DNA of 25,717 nucleotides from an uncultured Rikenellaceae bacterium (GTDB lineage: Bacteria > Bacteroidota > Bacteroidia > Bacteroidales > Rikenellaceae), in the NCBI GenBank assembly GCA_910588925.1, contig CAJURV010000025.1:1-25717 (forward strand). Direction: 5' to 3'. Below, piece after piece: positions 15,328-21,673 of this stretch. A program made the position numbers and the translations under genes. Below the pieces are notes generated by a model that saw only the letters and a program-made list of their open reading frames with translations, had not been told where the DNA came from and did not search any database. Positions within the stretch are counted from its first letter, which is position 1. The number at the start of each line of letters is the position of its first letter.

Positions 15328-16734
15328 CTACCGTCGTTTCAGGAGCACTACGTTCTCCACATGGTGGGTGTGCGGGAACATATCTACCGGTTGTATGCTC
15401 TCGCATGCGTAGTGGCTGTCGAGAATGGCTATGTCGCGCGCTTGGGTGGCGGGGTTGCAGCTTACGTACACTATCCTGTCGGGGGCGGCGCGTAGTATTA
15501 CGGCGGCCACATCTTCGTGAATGCCCGCACGTGGCGGGTCGAGTATTATAACGTCGGGGCGGCCGTGGCGTTCTATGAAGTCGTCGGTGAGCACGTCTTT
15601 CATGTCGCCGGCGAAGAACTCGGTGTTGTCTATGCCGTTTATCTTTGAGTTGACCTTGGCGTCTTCTATCGCCTCCGGCACATACTCTATGCCTATCACC
15701 TTGGCGGCTTGCGAGGCTACGAAGTTGGCGATGGTGCCGGTGCCTGTGTAGAGGTCGTAGACTGTTTCGCCGCCGCTGAGGCCGGCCATGCGACGCACCG
15801 CCTTGTACAGCTCGTAGGCTTGTTCGGAGTTGGTCTGGTAGAACGATTTTGGGCCTACCCTGAAACTCAACCCCTCCATACGCTCTATGATGTGGTCCTT
15901 GCCGCTGAATAGCACGGCGTCGAGGTCGGTGTACGAGTCGTTGAGCTTGGTGTTGACGATATACATAAGAGAGGTGATCTCGGGGAAGCTCTCTTTCAGG
16001 TGTGCGAGTAGCTCGGTCCGCGATTCGGGGGCATCCTCGCCGAATATCACTATCACCATTGTTTCGCCCGTGGAGGCTGTGCGTATCACTATGCCGCGCA
16101 GAAGTCCGGTATTGGCACGCATGTCGTAAAAACTCATGCCCCTCTGACGGGCGAAGCGGGCGGTCTCCGTGCGTATGGCGTTGGAGGGGTCGCACTGCAG
16201 ATAGCATTTATCTATGTCGAGTATCTTGTCGAACATGCCGGTTATGTGGAAGCCGAGCGCACCGCCAGTGGCGTCGACACCCGATGCCATCTCCTCGTAT
16301 GTGAGCCATCGTTTGTTGCAGAACGTGAACTCTAATTTGTTGCGGTAGAATGTGGTCTTTTCGGATCCTATTATCGGGCTTATCTCCGGTAGTGCCACCT
16401 TGCCTATGCGGCTTAACTGGTCGCTTACCTGTCTCTGTTTGAATTCGAGCTGGCTTTCGTAGGGCAGATTCTGCCATTTGCACCCTCCGCATGTGCCGTA
16501 ATGGCGGCAGAAAGGTTCCGCACGACGGGGCGACTTTTTGATGTATTCGACCACGTAACCCTCCATAAACCGGCGGTGCAGCTTGTTTACCTGCACTTTT
16601 ACCACGTCTCCCGGTACAGTCATCGGTACGAATACCACTATGTCGTTGTAGCGTCCCAGTGCCTTGCCCTCGGCCGCTATGTCCGTTATCTCGAGCTCCT
16701 CTATGAGCGGGCGGATCTTCTTTTTTCTTGCCAC
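15328..16734 (-). CDS. rlmD: 23S rRNA (uracil-5-)-methyltransferase, RlmD/RumA type
   Basis: With a GTG start at 16734 the protein has 468 residues. A TRAM RNA-binding domain (about 10-65) is followed by the Fe-S cluster cysteines C76, C82, C85 and C177, the same spacing as in E. coli RlmD. The SAM-binding motif is DLYTGTGTIA (about 327-336), then LDPPRAG (398-404), the catalytic nucleophile C426 in VSCNPATQARD, and the base E460 in HHVENVVLL. All active-site parts are therefore intact. It methylates a uridine of 23S rRNA, in the known family U1939. ATG 16791 would add 19 residues, but family members begin at the equivalent of VARKKK, and a -7-like box (16755-16762) lies inside the longer version. 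Confidence 0.88.
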   Translation of the reverse strand: MARKKKIRPLIEELEITDIAAEGKALGRYNDIVVFVPMTVPGDVVKVQVNKLHRRFMEGYVVEYIKKSPRRAEPFCRHYGTCGGCKWQNLPYESQLEFKQRQVSDQLSRIGKVALPEISPIIGSEKTTFYRNKLEFTFCNKRWLTYEEMASGVDATGGALGFHITGMFDKILDIDKCYLQCDPSNAIRTETARFARQRGMSFYDMRANTGLLRGIVIRTASTGETMVIVIFGEDAPESRTELLAHLKESFPEITSLMYIVNTKLNDSYTDLDAVLFSGKDHIIERMEGLSFRVGPKSFYQTNSEQAYELYKAVRRMAGLSGGETVYDLYTGTGTIANFVASQAAKVIGIEYVPEAIEDAKVNSKINGIDNTEFFAGDMKDVLTDDFIERHGRPDVIILDPPRAGIHEDVAAVILRAAPDRIVYVSCNPATQARDIAILDSHYACESIQPVDMFPHTHHVENVVLLKRR

Positions 16735-16754
16735 AGTAATAGATGTTTTGGCCG

Positions 16755-16762
16755 CTAAGATA
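16755..16762 (-). promoter_or_regulatory. Possible -7 element of rlmD (TATCTTAG)
   Basis: On the minus strand TATCTTAG differs from TAnnTTTG at one of six fixed positions. It is 20 bp before the proposed GTG start of rlmD. It supports the shorter reading frame but has no -33 partner at the normal distance. Confidence 0.35.
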
Positions 16763-16904
16763 GCGTTTTTTAAGGTTACAGCCCTCTCCATAGTCAACTT
16801 TATATGAGTACGGCCCGCTTTTGAGTCTACATTAATATACCGGTTGTTTTATCGGACACAGATAAAATAGAACAGCGTTTGATCTTGCCGGACGAAAAAA
16901 TTAT

Positions 16905-17052
16905 ATTCGTATCTTTGGCTTCGTCTCAGATACTTCGTCTTTGGCAAAACCAAAAGAGTTTGCTTTTGTGTTCGGCTTATTCGTATCTTTGACTTCGTCT
17001 TAGATACTGCGCCTCGACAAAACCAAACGAGTTTGTTTTTGTGCTCGGCTTA
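16905..17052 (+). repeat. Two tandem ~74-bp units, each carrying promoter boxes
   Basis: Units 16905-16978 and 16979-17052 are clearly alike, and the start of a third (TTCGTATCTTTG) follows at 17053. Each unit holds TATCTTTG near its start and TTTG near its end. It also holds a hairpin GTATCT/AGATAC and an inverted repeat CAAAACCAAA with TTTGCTTTTG or TTTGTTTTTG. On the minus strand the unit begins TAAGCCGA, like the repeats at 1921-2057, so the two families appear related. Confidence 0.85.
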
Positions 17053-17064
17053 TTCGTATCTTTG
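17032..17064 (+). promoter_or_regulatory. Proximal promoter of the MBL-trmD operon (TTTG-N21-TATCTTTG)
   Basis: The -33 box TTTG (17032-17035) and -7 box TATCTTTG (17057-17064) are 21 bp apart, and the start codon is 42 bp downstream. The same pair occurs one unit upstream (TTTG 16959-16962, TATCTTTG 16984-16991, also 21 bp apart). A third TATCTTTG is at 16910-16917. Three promoters at a 73-74 bp period may therefore serve the operon. Confidence 0.75.
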
Positions 17065-17105
17065 TCCCCGGAATCGCCGAAGATAGGCGTTTATGAAATA
17101 TAAAT

Positions 17106-17789
17106 ATGATAACAGTAAAAATTTTCCCCTGCAATCCGTTTCGTGAGCTGTGTTACGTAGTTTCGGACGAGAGCGGCGAGGCTATAATTGTCGATTGCGG
17201 CGCCTGCGACGAGAGCGAGCGCGGCCGTATAGAGGAGTATATCGCCGGCAAAGGTCTCAGGCCTGTGATGCTCGTCAACACTCACGGCCATATAGACCAT
17301 ATAATCGCCGTCAATCGTTTCAAGAGCCTCTACGGCATACCTTTCGCCATAGATGAGCGCGAAAGCGGTGTGTTGGCTTCGGCACCCGCGAGCGCGGCCA
17401 TGTTCGGTCTGCCGGTGGAAGACGATATAGTGCCCTCGGTAGACATGGATTTGTCGAAAGAGAGCGAGATACGTTTCGGCGATACGGTGCTGCAAGTGCT
17501 TTATACTCCCGGTCATACTCCCGGCGGGGTGTCGTTGTATCATAGCGAAAGCAAGACACTTTTTACCGGCGATACGCTCTTTGCCGGAAGCATAGGACGC
17601 ACCGACCTGCCCGGCGGCGATTACGATACCCTTATGGATAGCATAATAAAACGGATATTGCCGTTAGGCGGCGATGTCAAGATATATCCCGGCCACGGCA
17701 ACAGCTCCACTTTGGCTCACGAGGCTGCCTATAACCCGTTTGTAGCGGAGGTGTTGCAAGGTACTGTCGATACACCCGAGAGGATATGA
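17106..17789 (+). CDS. MBL-fold metallo-hydrolase, glyoxalase II-like
   Basis: A 227-residue cytoplasmic metallo-beta-lactamase-fold protein. All metal ligands are visible: H60, H62, D64 and H65 in NTHGHIDH, H137 in YTPGHTPGG, D156 in FTGDTLFAGSIGRTDL, and H197 in YPGHG. The GRTDLPGGD stretch marks the group of YcbL/glyoxalase II-like hydrolases that act on thioesters or related small molecules. The C-terminal substrate domain of true glyoxalase II is missing, so the physiological substrate is uncertain. The stop overlaps the trmD start as ATGA, which indicates translational coupling. Transcription probably comes from the tandem promoters just upstream. Confidence 0.88.
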   Translation: MITVKIFPCNPFRELCYVVSDESGEAIIVDCGACDESERGRIEEYIAGKGLRPVMLVNTHGHIDHIIAVNRFKSLYGIPFAIDERESGVLASAPASAAMFGLPVEDDIVPSVDMDLSKESEIRFGDTVLQVLYTPGHTPGGVSLYHSESKTLFTGDTLFAGSIGRTDLPGGDYDTLMDSIIKRILPLGGDVKIYPGHGNSSTLAHEAAYNPFVAEVLQGTVDTPERI

Positions 17790-18472
17790 GGATAGACATA
17801 ATAACCGTGTTGCCCGAGTTGTTGGAGAGTCCCTTGGGGCACTCCATAATAAAGCGTGCCCAGAGCAAGGGGCTCGTGGATATAGCGGTGCATAATCTGC
17901 GCGACTATACCGACGACAGCCGTCGCACCGTCGACGACTATCCGTTCGGAGGCGAGGCAGGCATGGTGATGAAGATAGAGCCTATATGGCGTTGCATAAG
18001 CAAATTGCAGTCTGAGCGTAGCTATGACGAGGTGATCTACACCTCTCCGGACGGCGAACGGTTAGACCAGCGTTGCGCCAACAGCTTGTCGTTGCTCGGG
18101 AATATCATCATTCTGTGCGGCCATTACAAGGGGGTCGATCATCGTGTACGTGAGCATCTCATCACTCGCGAAATATCCATAGGCGATTACGTGCTGACGG
18201 GCGGAGAGCTGGCCGCGGCGGTGATAGTCGACAGCGTGGTTAGGGTGGTGCCGGGTGCGATAGGAGACGAGGCCTCGGCCCTGACCGACACCTTTCAGGA
18301 CGATCTGTTGGCCCCGCCGGTATATACCCGTCCGGCAGAGTTCAACGGTTGGCGTGTGCCCGACGTATTGCTGTCTGGAAATTTCAAGGAGATATCGTTA
18401 TGGCAGGAGCGTCAGGCTATGGAGCGTACCGAGCGTTTGCGCCCGGACTTACTTAAAAAAGGTCTTGAATAG
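17786..18472 (+). CDS. trmD: tRNA (guanine-37-N1)-methyltransferase TrmD
   Basis: A 228-residue SPOUT-class enzyme that methylates G37 next to the anticodon and so prevents frameshifting; it is essential in most bacteria. The trefoil-knot SAM site is seen as TSPDGE (86-91), CGHYKGVDHRV (111-121) and SIGDYVLTGGE (131-141). The general-base aspartate is D168 in LTDTFQDDLL, and the C-terminal tRNA-binding domain includes RPAEFNGWRVPDVLLSGN (182-199). Length is near the family norm. It is translationally coupled to the upstream MBL hydrolase. The usual rpsP-rimM-trmD-rplS arrangement of Proteobacteria is absent, as is common in Bacteroidota. It converges on cdd with 54 bp between the stop codons. 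Confidence 0.97.
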   Translation: MRIDIITVLPELLESPLGHSIIKRAQSKGLVDIAVHNLRDYTDDSRRTVDDYPFGGEAGMVMKIEPIWRCISKLQSERSYDEVIYTSPDGERLDQRCANSLSLLGNIIILCGHYKGVDHRVREHLITREISIGDYVLTGGELAAAVIVDSVVRVVPGAIGDEASALTDTFQDDLLAPPVYTRPAEFNGWRVPDVLLSGNFKEISLWQERQAMERTERLRPDLLKKGLE

Positions 18473-18526
18473 GGTAGGCCGGCTCCCATTTTTCGGTCGA
18501 CAGTATTAACCGGCCCGACATGCGGT

Positions 18527-18961
18527 TTACTTTGAAGCCTCGAAAGCAAAAGGCAACAGTTCTGCGGCGGAATCGACCGTGACATATTCTCCGTTATAAC
18601 GGAAAATGACTGCGAACGGGTGTCTCTGCATGTTCTGGGCATCGAGTAACGATTGCCGGCATATCCCGCACGGCGATATATCCACCTGAACGCCCTCTTT
18701 CGACGCGGTCACGGCGACCGCCTCTATCGTTTCGGAGCCGTGCGATGAAAACAACGCCGAGAGCATGGCTCTTTCGGCACATACCCCTGCCGGATAAGAG
18801 GGGCTTTCCCAGTTGGCCCCCTCTACCACTGCTCCGGAGCTCATGAGTGCGGCGGCTCCCACTTTTATGCAGGAATATGGAGAACGGCTCGCGCTTTGCG
18901 CCTTTATAGAAGCCTCCACGAGTTTACGATACTTTTCGGGAGGGGTGACACTTTTTTTCAT
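18527..18961 (-). CDS. cdd: Cytidine deaminase
   Basis: A 144-residue homotetrameric-type deaminase that converts cytidine and deoxycytidine to uridine and deoxyuridine in pyrimidine salvage. The zinc ligands are C61, C98 and C101, and the catalytic glutamate is E63, within AGVCAERAML and ISPCGICRQSL. The length fits the short form of the family. The start is ATG 18961. The 54-bp interval to trmD holds no clear terminator. The leader shares a short sequence (19014-19052) with the leader of the upstream gene lpxB. Specificity for free cytidine over other cytosine nucleosides follows from the family. Confidence 0.93.
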   Translation of the reverse strand: MKKSVTPPEKYRKLVEASIKAQSASRSPYSCIKVGAAALMSSGAVVEGANWESPSYPAGVCAERAMLSALFSSHGSETIEAVAVTASKEGVQVDISPCGICRQSLLDAQNMQRHPFAVIFRYNGEYVTVDSAAELLPFAFEASK

Positions 18962-19013
18962 AACGGTGCTGTAGCGTTAACGATAATAAGAATATTCGTT
19001 TTGTATTACGTCT

Positions 19014-19052
19014 CGTTTTATTGCCTCGGCGAATTCTCCCGGTTTGTCGGGA
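19014..19052 (-). repeat. Short repeat shared by cdd and lpxB leaders, copy 1
   Basis: CGTTTTATTGC at 19014-19024 is followed by CGAA, CCGGTTTGT and CGGG. The same series occurs at 20312-20356 upstream of lpxB. On the minus strand it reads GCCGAGGCAATAAAACG, which resembles the end of the repeats at 1921-2057 (GCCGAGGCGAGAAAACG). A 5-bp hairpin TCCCG/CGGGA (19037-19041 with 19048-19052) lies inside. Confidence 0.45.
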
Positions 19053-19135
19053 ACGTTGAATCTCATCCGGTCTTTTCTCGTCCCGGCAATTAAAACTTCG
19101 TCTGATTGCGCCCGGCTTATAGAAAACGTCAGTTG

Positions 19136-20269
19136 CTATCCGCGTAAAAGCTCCACCATCTTGGCGGCCACACGTTCCGAGGCGCCTTTTTCACCCATGG
19201 CGCCGGTAAGCTCTGCGAAGTCGGCCATCATGGCTTCGTGCTTGGCGCCTCCGGGCATTATGGCTTTCAGCTCCGCGACAGCTTCGCTCACTACCATATC
19301 TTTGTACAGGAGTTCACGGACCACCTCGCGTCCCATTATTATATTCACCAAAGATACCCACTTCAGCTTGAGGAACACTTTGGCTACCGCCGCCGATATA
19401 TGGTTGCACCAATAGCATACCAGCTCAGGAGTGCCGAGCAGAGCGGTCTCTAAGGTGGCCGTGCCGCTGGTGACTATGGCGGCTGAGGCATGGGAGAGGA
19501 TTTCGTATGTCTTGTCGCACAGGTAGACCACATTGCCGATACTGTTTTTCATGCAGCTTTCGTACAGTTCTCTTTTGAGCCACGGTACTCCCGCCAGAAC
19601 GAACTGATACTCGGCTAAATGCGATGCCACCTCTACCATGAAGGGCAGATTGTACAATATTTCGTTGCGACGACTGCCGGCCAGCAAAGCCACTATGGGA
19701 CGGTCGTCGAGGTTGTTGTCTTTGCGGAAACGCTCCGGGGTGGAGAGCACGCGGTTGCGCTCCTCTATGGCATCCATTACAGGGTTGCCGAAATAGTAGG
19801 TCTCTATTCCGCGACGAGTGAAATAGTCGACCTCGAACGGGAATATCACGAACAGCTTGTCTACGTAACGCTGTATCTTCTTTATACGCGACTCCTTCCA
19901 CGCCCACACCTTGGGTGCTATGTAGTAATAGGTGCGTATGCCGCGTTTTTTTGCGAACCGTGCCATGCGCAGATTGAAACCCGCATAGTCTATAAGAATG
20001 AGTACGTCGGGAGCGAACTCGGCAATGTCGCGTCGGCACAATGACATTAACTTCAGTATCTTGCGTGCACCGGCAACAACTTCCCAAAAGCCCATCACGG
20101 AGTTCTCCCTATAGTGTTTCACCATGTTTTCGGCTCCCGCCACCGCAGACATGCGGTCGCCGCCCCAAAAGCGGATAACGGCCTGCGGATCGTTGTGCTT
20201 TATGCCGGCCAAAAGGTTTGCCCCGTGCAGGTCGCCCGAGGCTTCACCGGCTATTACGTAATATCTCAT
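19136..20269 (-). CDS. lpxB: Lipid-A-disaccharide synthase LpxB
   Basis: A 377-residue peripheral membrane glycosyltransferase (GT19). It joins UDP-2,3-diacylglucosamine and lipid X to give the lipid A disaccharide at the inner face of the inner membrane. Visible family features are the N-terminal AGEASGDLHGANL (7-19), DYAGFNLRMARFAKK in the middle, PKVWAWKESRIKKI, LLAGSRRNEI, and the C-terminal donor-site SGTATLETALLGTPELVCY. Length is normal and no key part is missing. The start ATG opens directly onto the first strand MRYYVIAGEASG. It lies between the small membrane protein gene and cdd on the minus strand with gaps of 166 and 174 bp. Joint transcription with either is possible but not shown. 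Confidence 0.96.
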   Translation of the reverse strand: MRYYVIAGEASGDLHGANLLAGIKHNDPQAVIRFWGGDRMSAVAGAENMVKHYRENSVMGFWEVVAGARKILKLMSLCRRDIAEFAPDVLILIDYAGFNLRMARFAKKRGIRTYYYIAPKVWAWKESRIKKIQRYVDKLFVIFPFEVDYFTRRGIETYYFGNPVMDAIEERNRVLSTPERFRKDNNLDDRPIVALLAGSRRNEILYNLPFMVEVASHLAEYQFVLAGVPWLKRELYESCMKNSIGNVVYLCDKTYEILSHASAAIVTSGTATLETALLGTPELVCYWCNHISAAVAKVFLKLKWVSLVNIIMGREVVRELLYKDMVVSEAVAELKAIMPGGAKHEAMMADFAELTGAMGEKGASERVAAKMVELLRG

Positions 20270-20311
20270 AGTTTGAATATCATTCGATGTTTTCTCGCTT
20301 TGGCAGTCCGT

Positions 20312-20356
20312 CGTTTTATTGCGTTTGCCGAAAACGTCCGGTTTGTTTCGGGCCTT
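20312..20356 (-). repeat. Short repeat shared by cdd and lpxB leaders, copy 2
   Basis: CGTTTTATTGC (20312-20322), then CGAA, CCGGTTTGT and CGGG in the same order as at 19014-19052, with slightly different spacers. It lies 43 bp upstream of the lpxB start codon; copy 1 lies 53 bp upstream of cdd. No perfect TAnnTTTG box was found in either leader. Confidence 0.45.
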
Positions 20357-20435
20357 CCCGCCTCATCGTTCAGAGCCCGGTTCTGTCGCTCTCGTTCCGG
20401 CGATACGGCCGTTACGGCAGTTCACTCCGTTTATG

Positions 20436-20756
20436 TTAACGCCTCAGGTAGTTTATCATCATGACGGCCCCGAGTATAAGCAACACTCCGGGGGTGCCTA
20501 TTATGCCCAGAAGGTCGAATACGTCGAACATGGCTATTACGCCGAGTGCCGCAGTGACTATCCCTATCACCACCTCTTTGGTGCATAGCAGGAATATGCC
20601 TGTGGCTATGGCTAACGACTGCCATGTCATCAGTCGGGAATATACGTCGGACGGAACGAGTCCGGCGGTTTTAAGTATCACTAATATGCCTATGGCGAAG
20701 AAAAGAAGCGCCAGATACAGGAATACGGACCCTCTGCGGGCAGCGGATGTTGCCAT
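20436..20756 (-). CDS. Small polytopic membrane protein, LiaF-TM/DUF5668-like
   Basis: A 106-residue protein from ATG 20756. A TTG further upstream is in frame but less likely. After a short basic N-terminus there are about four hydrophobic segments (roughly 11-30, 44-58, 62-82, 85-101), and the protein ends in NYLRR. The spacing of glycines and the short loops recall the small LiaF-like transmembrane domain proteins of envelope-stress systems, but the match is by pattern only. It may be the first gene of a transcript leading into lpxB. A -7 box (TAACTTTG) lies about 96 bp upstream, and the leader contains a small hairpin CCCGG/CCGGG. Confidence 0.65.
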   Translation of the reverse strand: MATSAARRGSVFLYLALLFFAIGILVILKTAGLVPSDVYSRLMTWQSLAIATGIFLLCTKEVVIGIVTAALGVIAMFDVFDLLGIIGTPGVLLILGAVMMINYLRR

Positions 20757-20851
20757 ACGTGTAGCTTTTCGGTTCGACTTCAAAAGAGGTTTCCCGGTCT
20801 CAATAATCCGGGCGGGTACTATCCTCCGGCTTAAAGAAACGGTTAGTGTGG

Positions 20852-20859
20852 CAAAGTTA
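20852..20859 (-). promoter_or_regulatory. -7 promoter element of the small membrane protein gene (TAACTTTG)
   Basis: On the minus strand TAACTTTG is a perfect TAnnTTTG box. It predicts a leader of roughly 90 nt before ATG 20756. It points away from the plus-strand promoter at 20999-21006, so the two genes are divergent. Confidence 0.5.
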
Positions 20860-20998
20860 ATATTTTAGACATTCATATATGTTGCCGCCCGATAAAAATT
20901 TTGCCGGTGGGCGGCGCACATCTCTGTTTATATGCTTTAAAAGCAGGGAGAATGCAAGGCGTATCGGGAATAATGTTATACGCACGCCATATTTTAGT

Positions 20999-21006
20999 TA
21001 TCTTTG
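20999..21006 (+). promoter_or_regulatory. -7 promoter element of the O-methyltransferase operon (TATCTTTG)
   Basis: TATCTTTG lies 20 bp before ATG 21026, so the transcript would have a very short leader. This supports ATG 21026 over an in-frame start near 20879, which would lie upstream of the promoter. No TTTG -33 box is obvious; TGTTA at 20974 is a weak candidate. Confidence 0.6.
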
Positions 21007-21025
21007 TTACCCGATAAATAAGACG

Positions 21026-21673
21026 ATGCAATATAACGAAAAAGATATCGACATTTACGTAAGAGGCCACTCTACGCCCGAGAGCGACGTATTGCGGGAG
21101 CTCGACCGTCAGACCCACCTTCGTGCGGTTCAGCCCCGAATGCTTTCAGGGCACATACAAGGCAAGACGATGGAGATGATGGTGAGGATGTTGCGTCCGA
21201 GGCGTGTTCTCGAGATAGGTACGTTCACGGGTTATTCGGCCATAGCCATGGCCCAGGGGCTTGCGGAGGACGCCTACATCGACACCGTAGATCCTGACGA
21301 CGAGCTCGAATATCTGTGCGCTTCATTTGCCGAGCGTGCGGGGTTGAGCGACAGGATAAGGATACATACGGGCAGTGCGCTCGATGTGGTTCCGCGTTTG
21401 GGTACGTGCTACGATCTCGTATATATCGACGGAGACAAACGCGAATATCCGGAATATTACGATATGCTGATGCAAGGCGGGCATGTGCGCGGCGGTTCGT
21501 TCATACTCGCCGACAATACCCTTTGGGACGGTAAGGTGGCGGTGCCTCCCGACAAACGTGACGATCATACCGAGGCGTTGAGACGCTTCAACGATACGGT
21601 AGCGTCGGACGATCGTGTAGAGGTGGTGATATTGCCGCTAAGGGACGGTTTGAGTATAATACGCGTTAAATGA
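21026..21673 (+). CDS. SAM-dependent O-methyltransferase (caffeoyl-CoA OMT/COMT family 3)
   Basis: A 215-residue class I methyltransferase. The SAM-binding motif VLEIGTFTGYSAIAMA is at 61-76 and the ribose-binding acidic region DTVDPDDE is at 86-93. The divalent metal ligands typical of this family are seen in YIDGDKREYPEYYD (133-146) and LADNTLWDGKV (161-171). Such enzymes methylate catechol-like hydroxyls; in bacteria the substrate is usually unknown. The chosen start follows a -7 box by 20 bp. The stop overlaps the start of the MFS transporter gene as ATGA, so the two are translationally coupled and may handle the same or related small molecules (inference). Confidence 0.9.
   Translation: MQYNEKDIDIYVRGHSTPESDVLRELDRQTHLRAVQPRMLSGHIQGKTMEMMVRMLRPRRVLEIGTFTGYSAIAMAQGLAEDAYIDTVDPDDELEYLCASFAERAGLSDRIRIHTGSALDVVPRLGTCYDLVYIDGDKREYPEYYDMLMQGGHVRGGSFILADNTLWDGKVAVPPDKRDDHTEALRRFNDTVASDDRVEVVILPLRDGLSIIRVK

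Noticed and set aside
14663..16207. A single 514-codon frame that would fuse mnmD to upstream coding
   Set aside because: The upstream part is out of frame with rlmD and yields Arg/His-rich nonsense. MnmD similarity begins at the ATG at 15322.
16735..16797. Upstream TTG and ATG starts for rlmD
   Set aside because: Family members start at the position equivalent to GTG 16734, and a -7-like box lies within the extra codons. ATG 16791 remains possible.
16905..17064. CRISPR-like array
   Set aside because: Units are 73-74 bp, directly adjacent, with no unique spacers, and they carry promoter boxes. No cas gene is in the window.
18473..18526. Bidirectional terminator between trmD and cdd
   Set aside because: GGCCGG and CCGGCC are present but are separated by about 31 nt, with no adjacent T-run at the right place on either strand.
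20757..20783. TTG start extending the small membrane protein
   Set aside because: ATG 20756 is in frame and leads directly to the basic n-region and first membrane segment.
20879..21025. Upstream extension of the O-methyltransferase
   Set aside because: The extension would start before the TATCTTTG box at 20999. The family's N-terminus fits ATG 21026.
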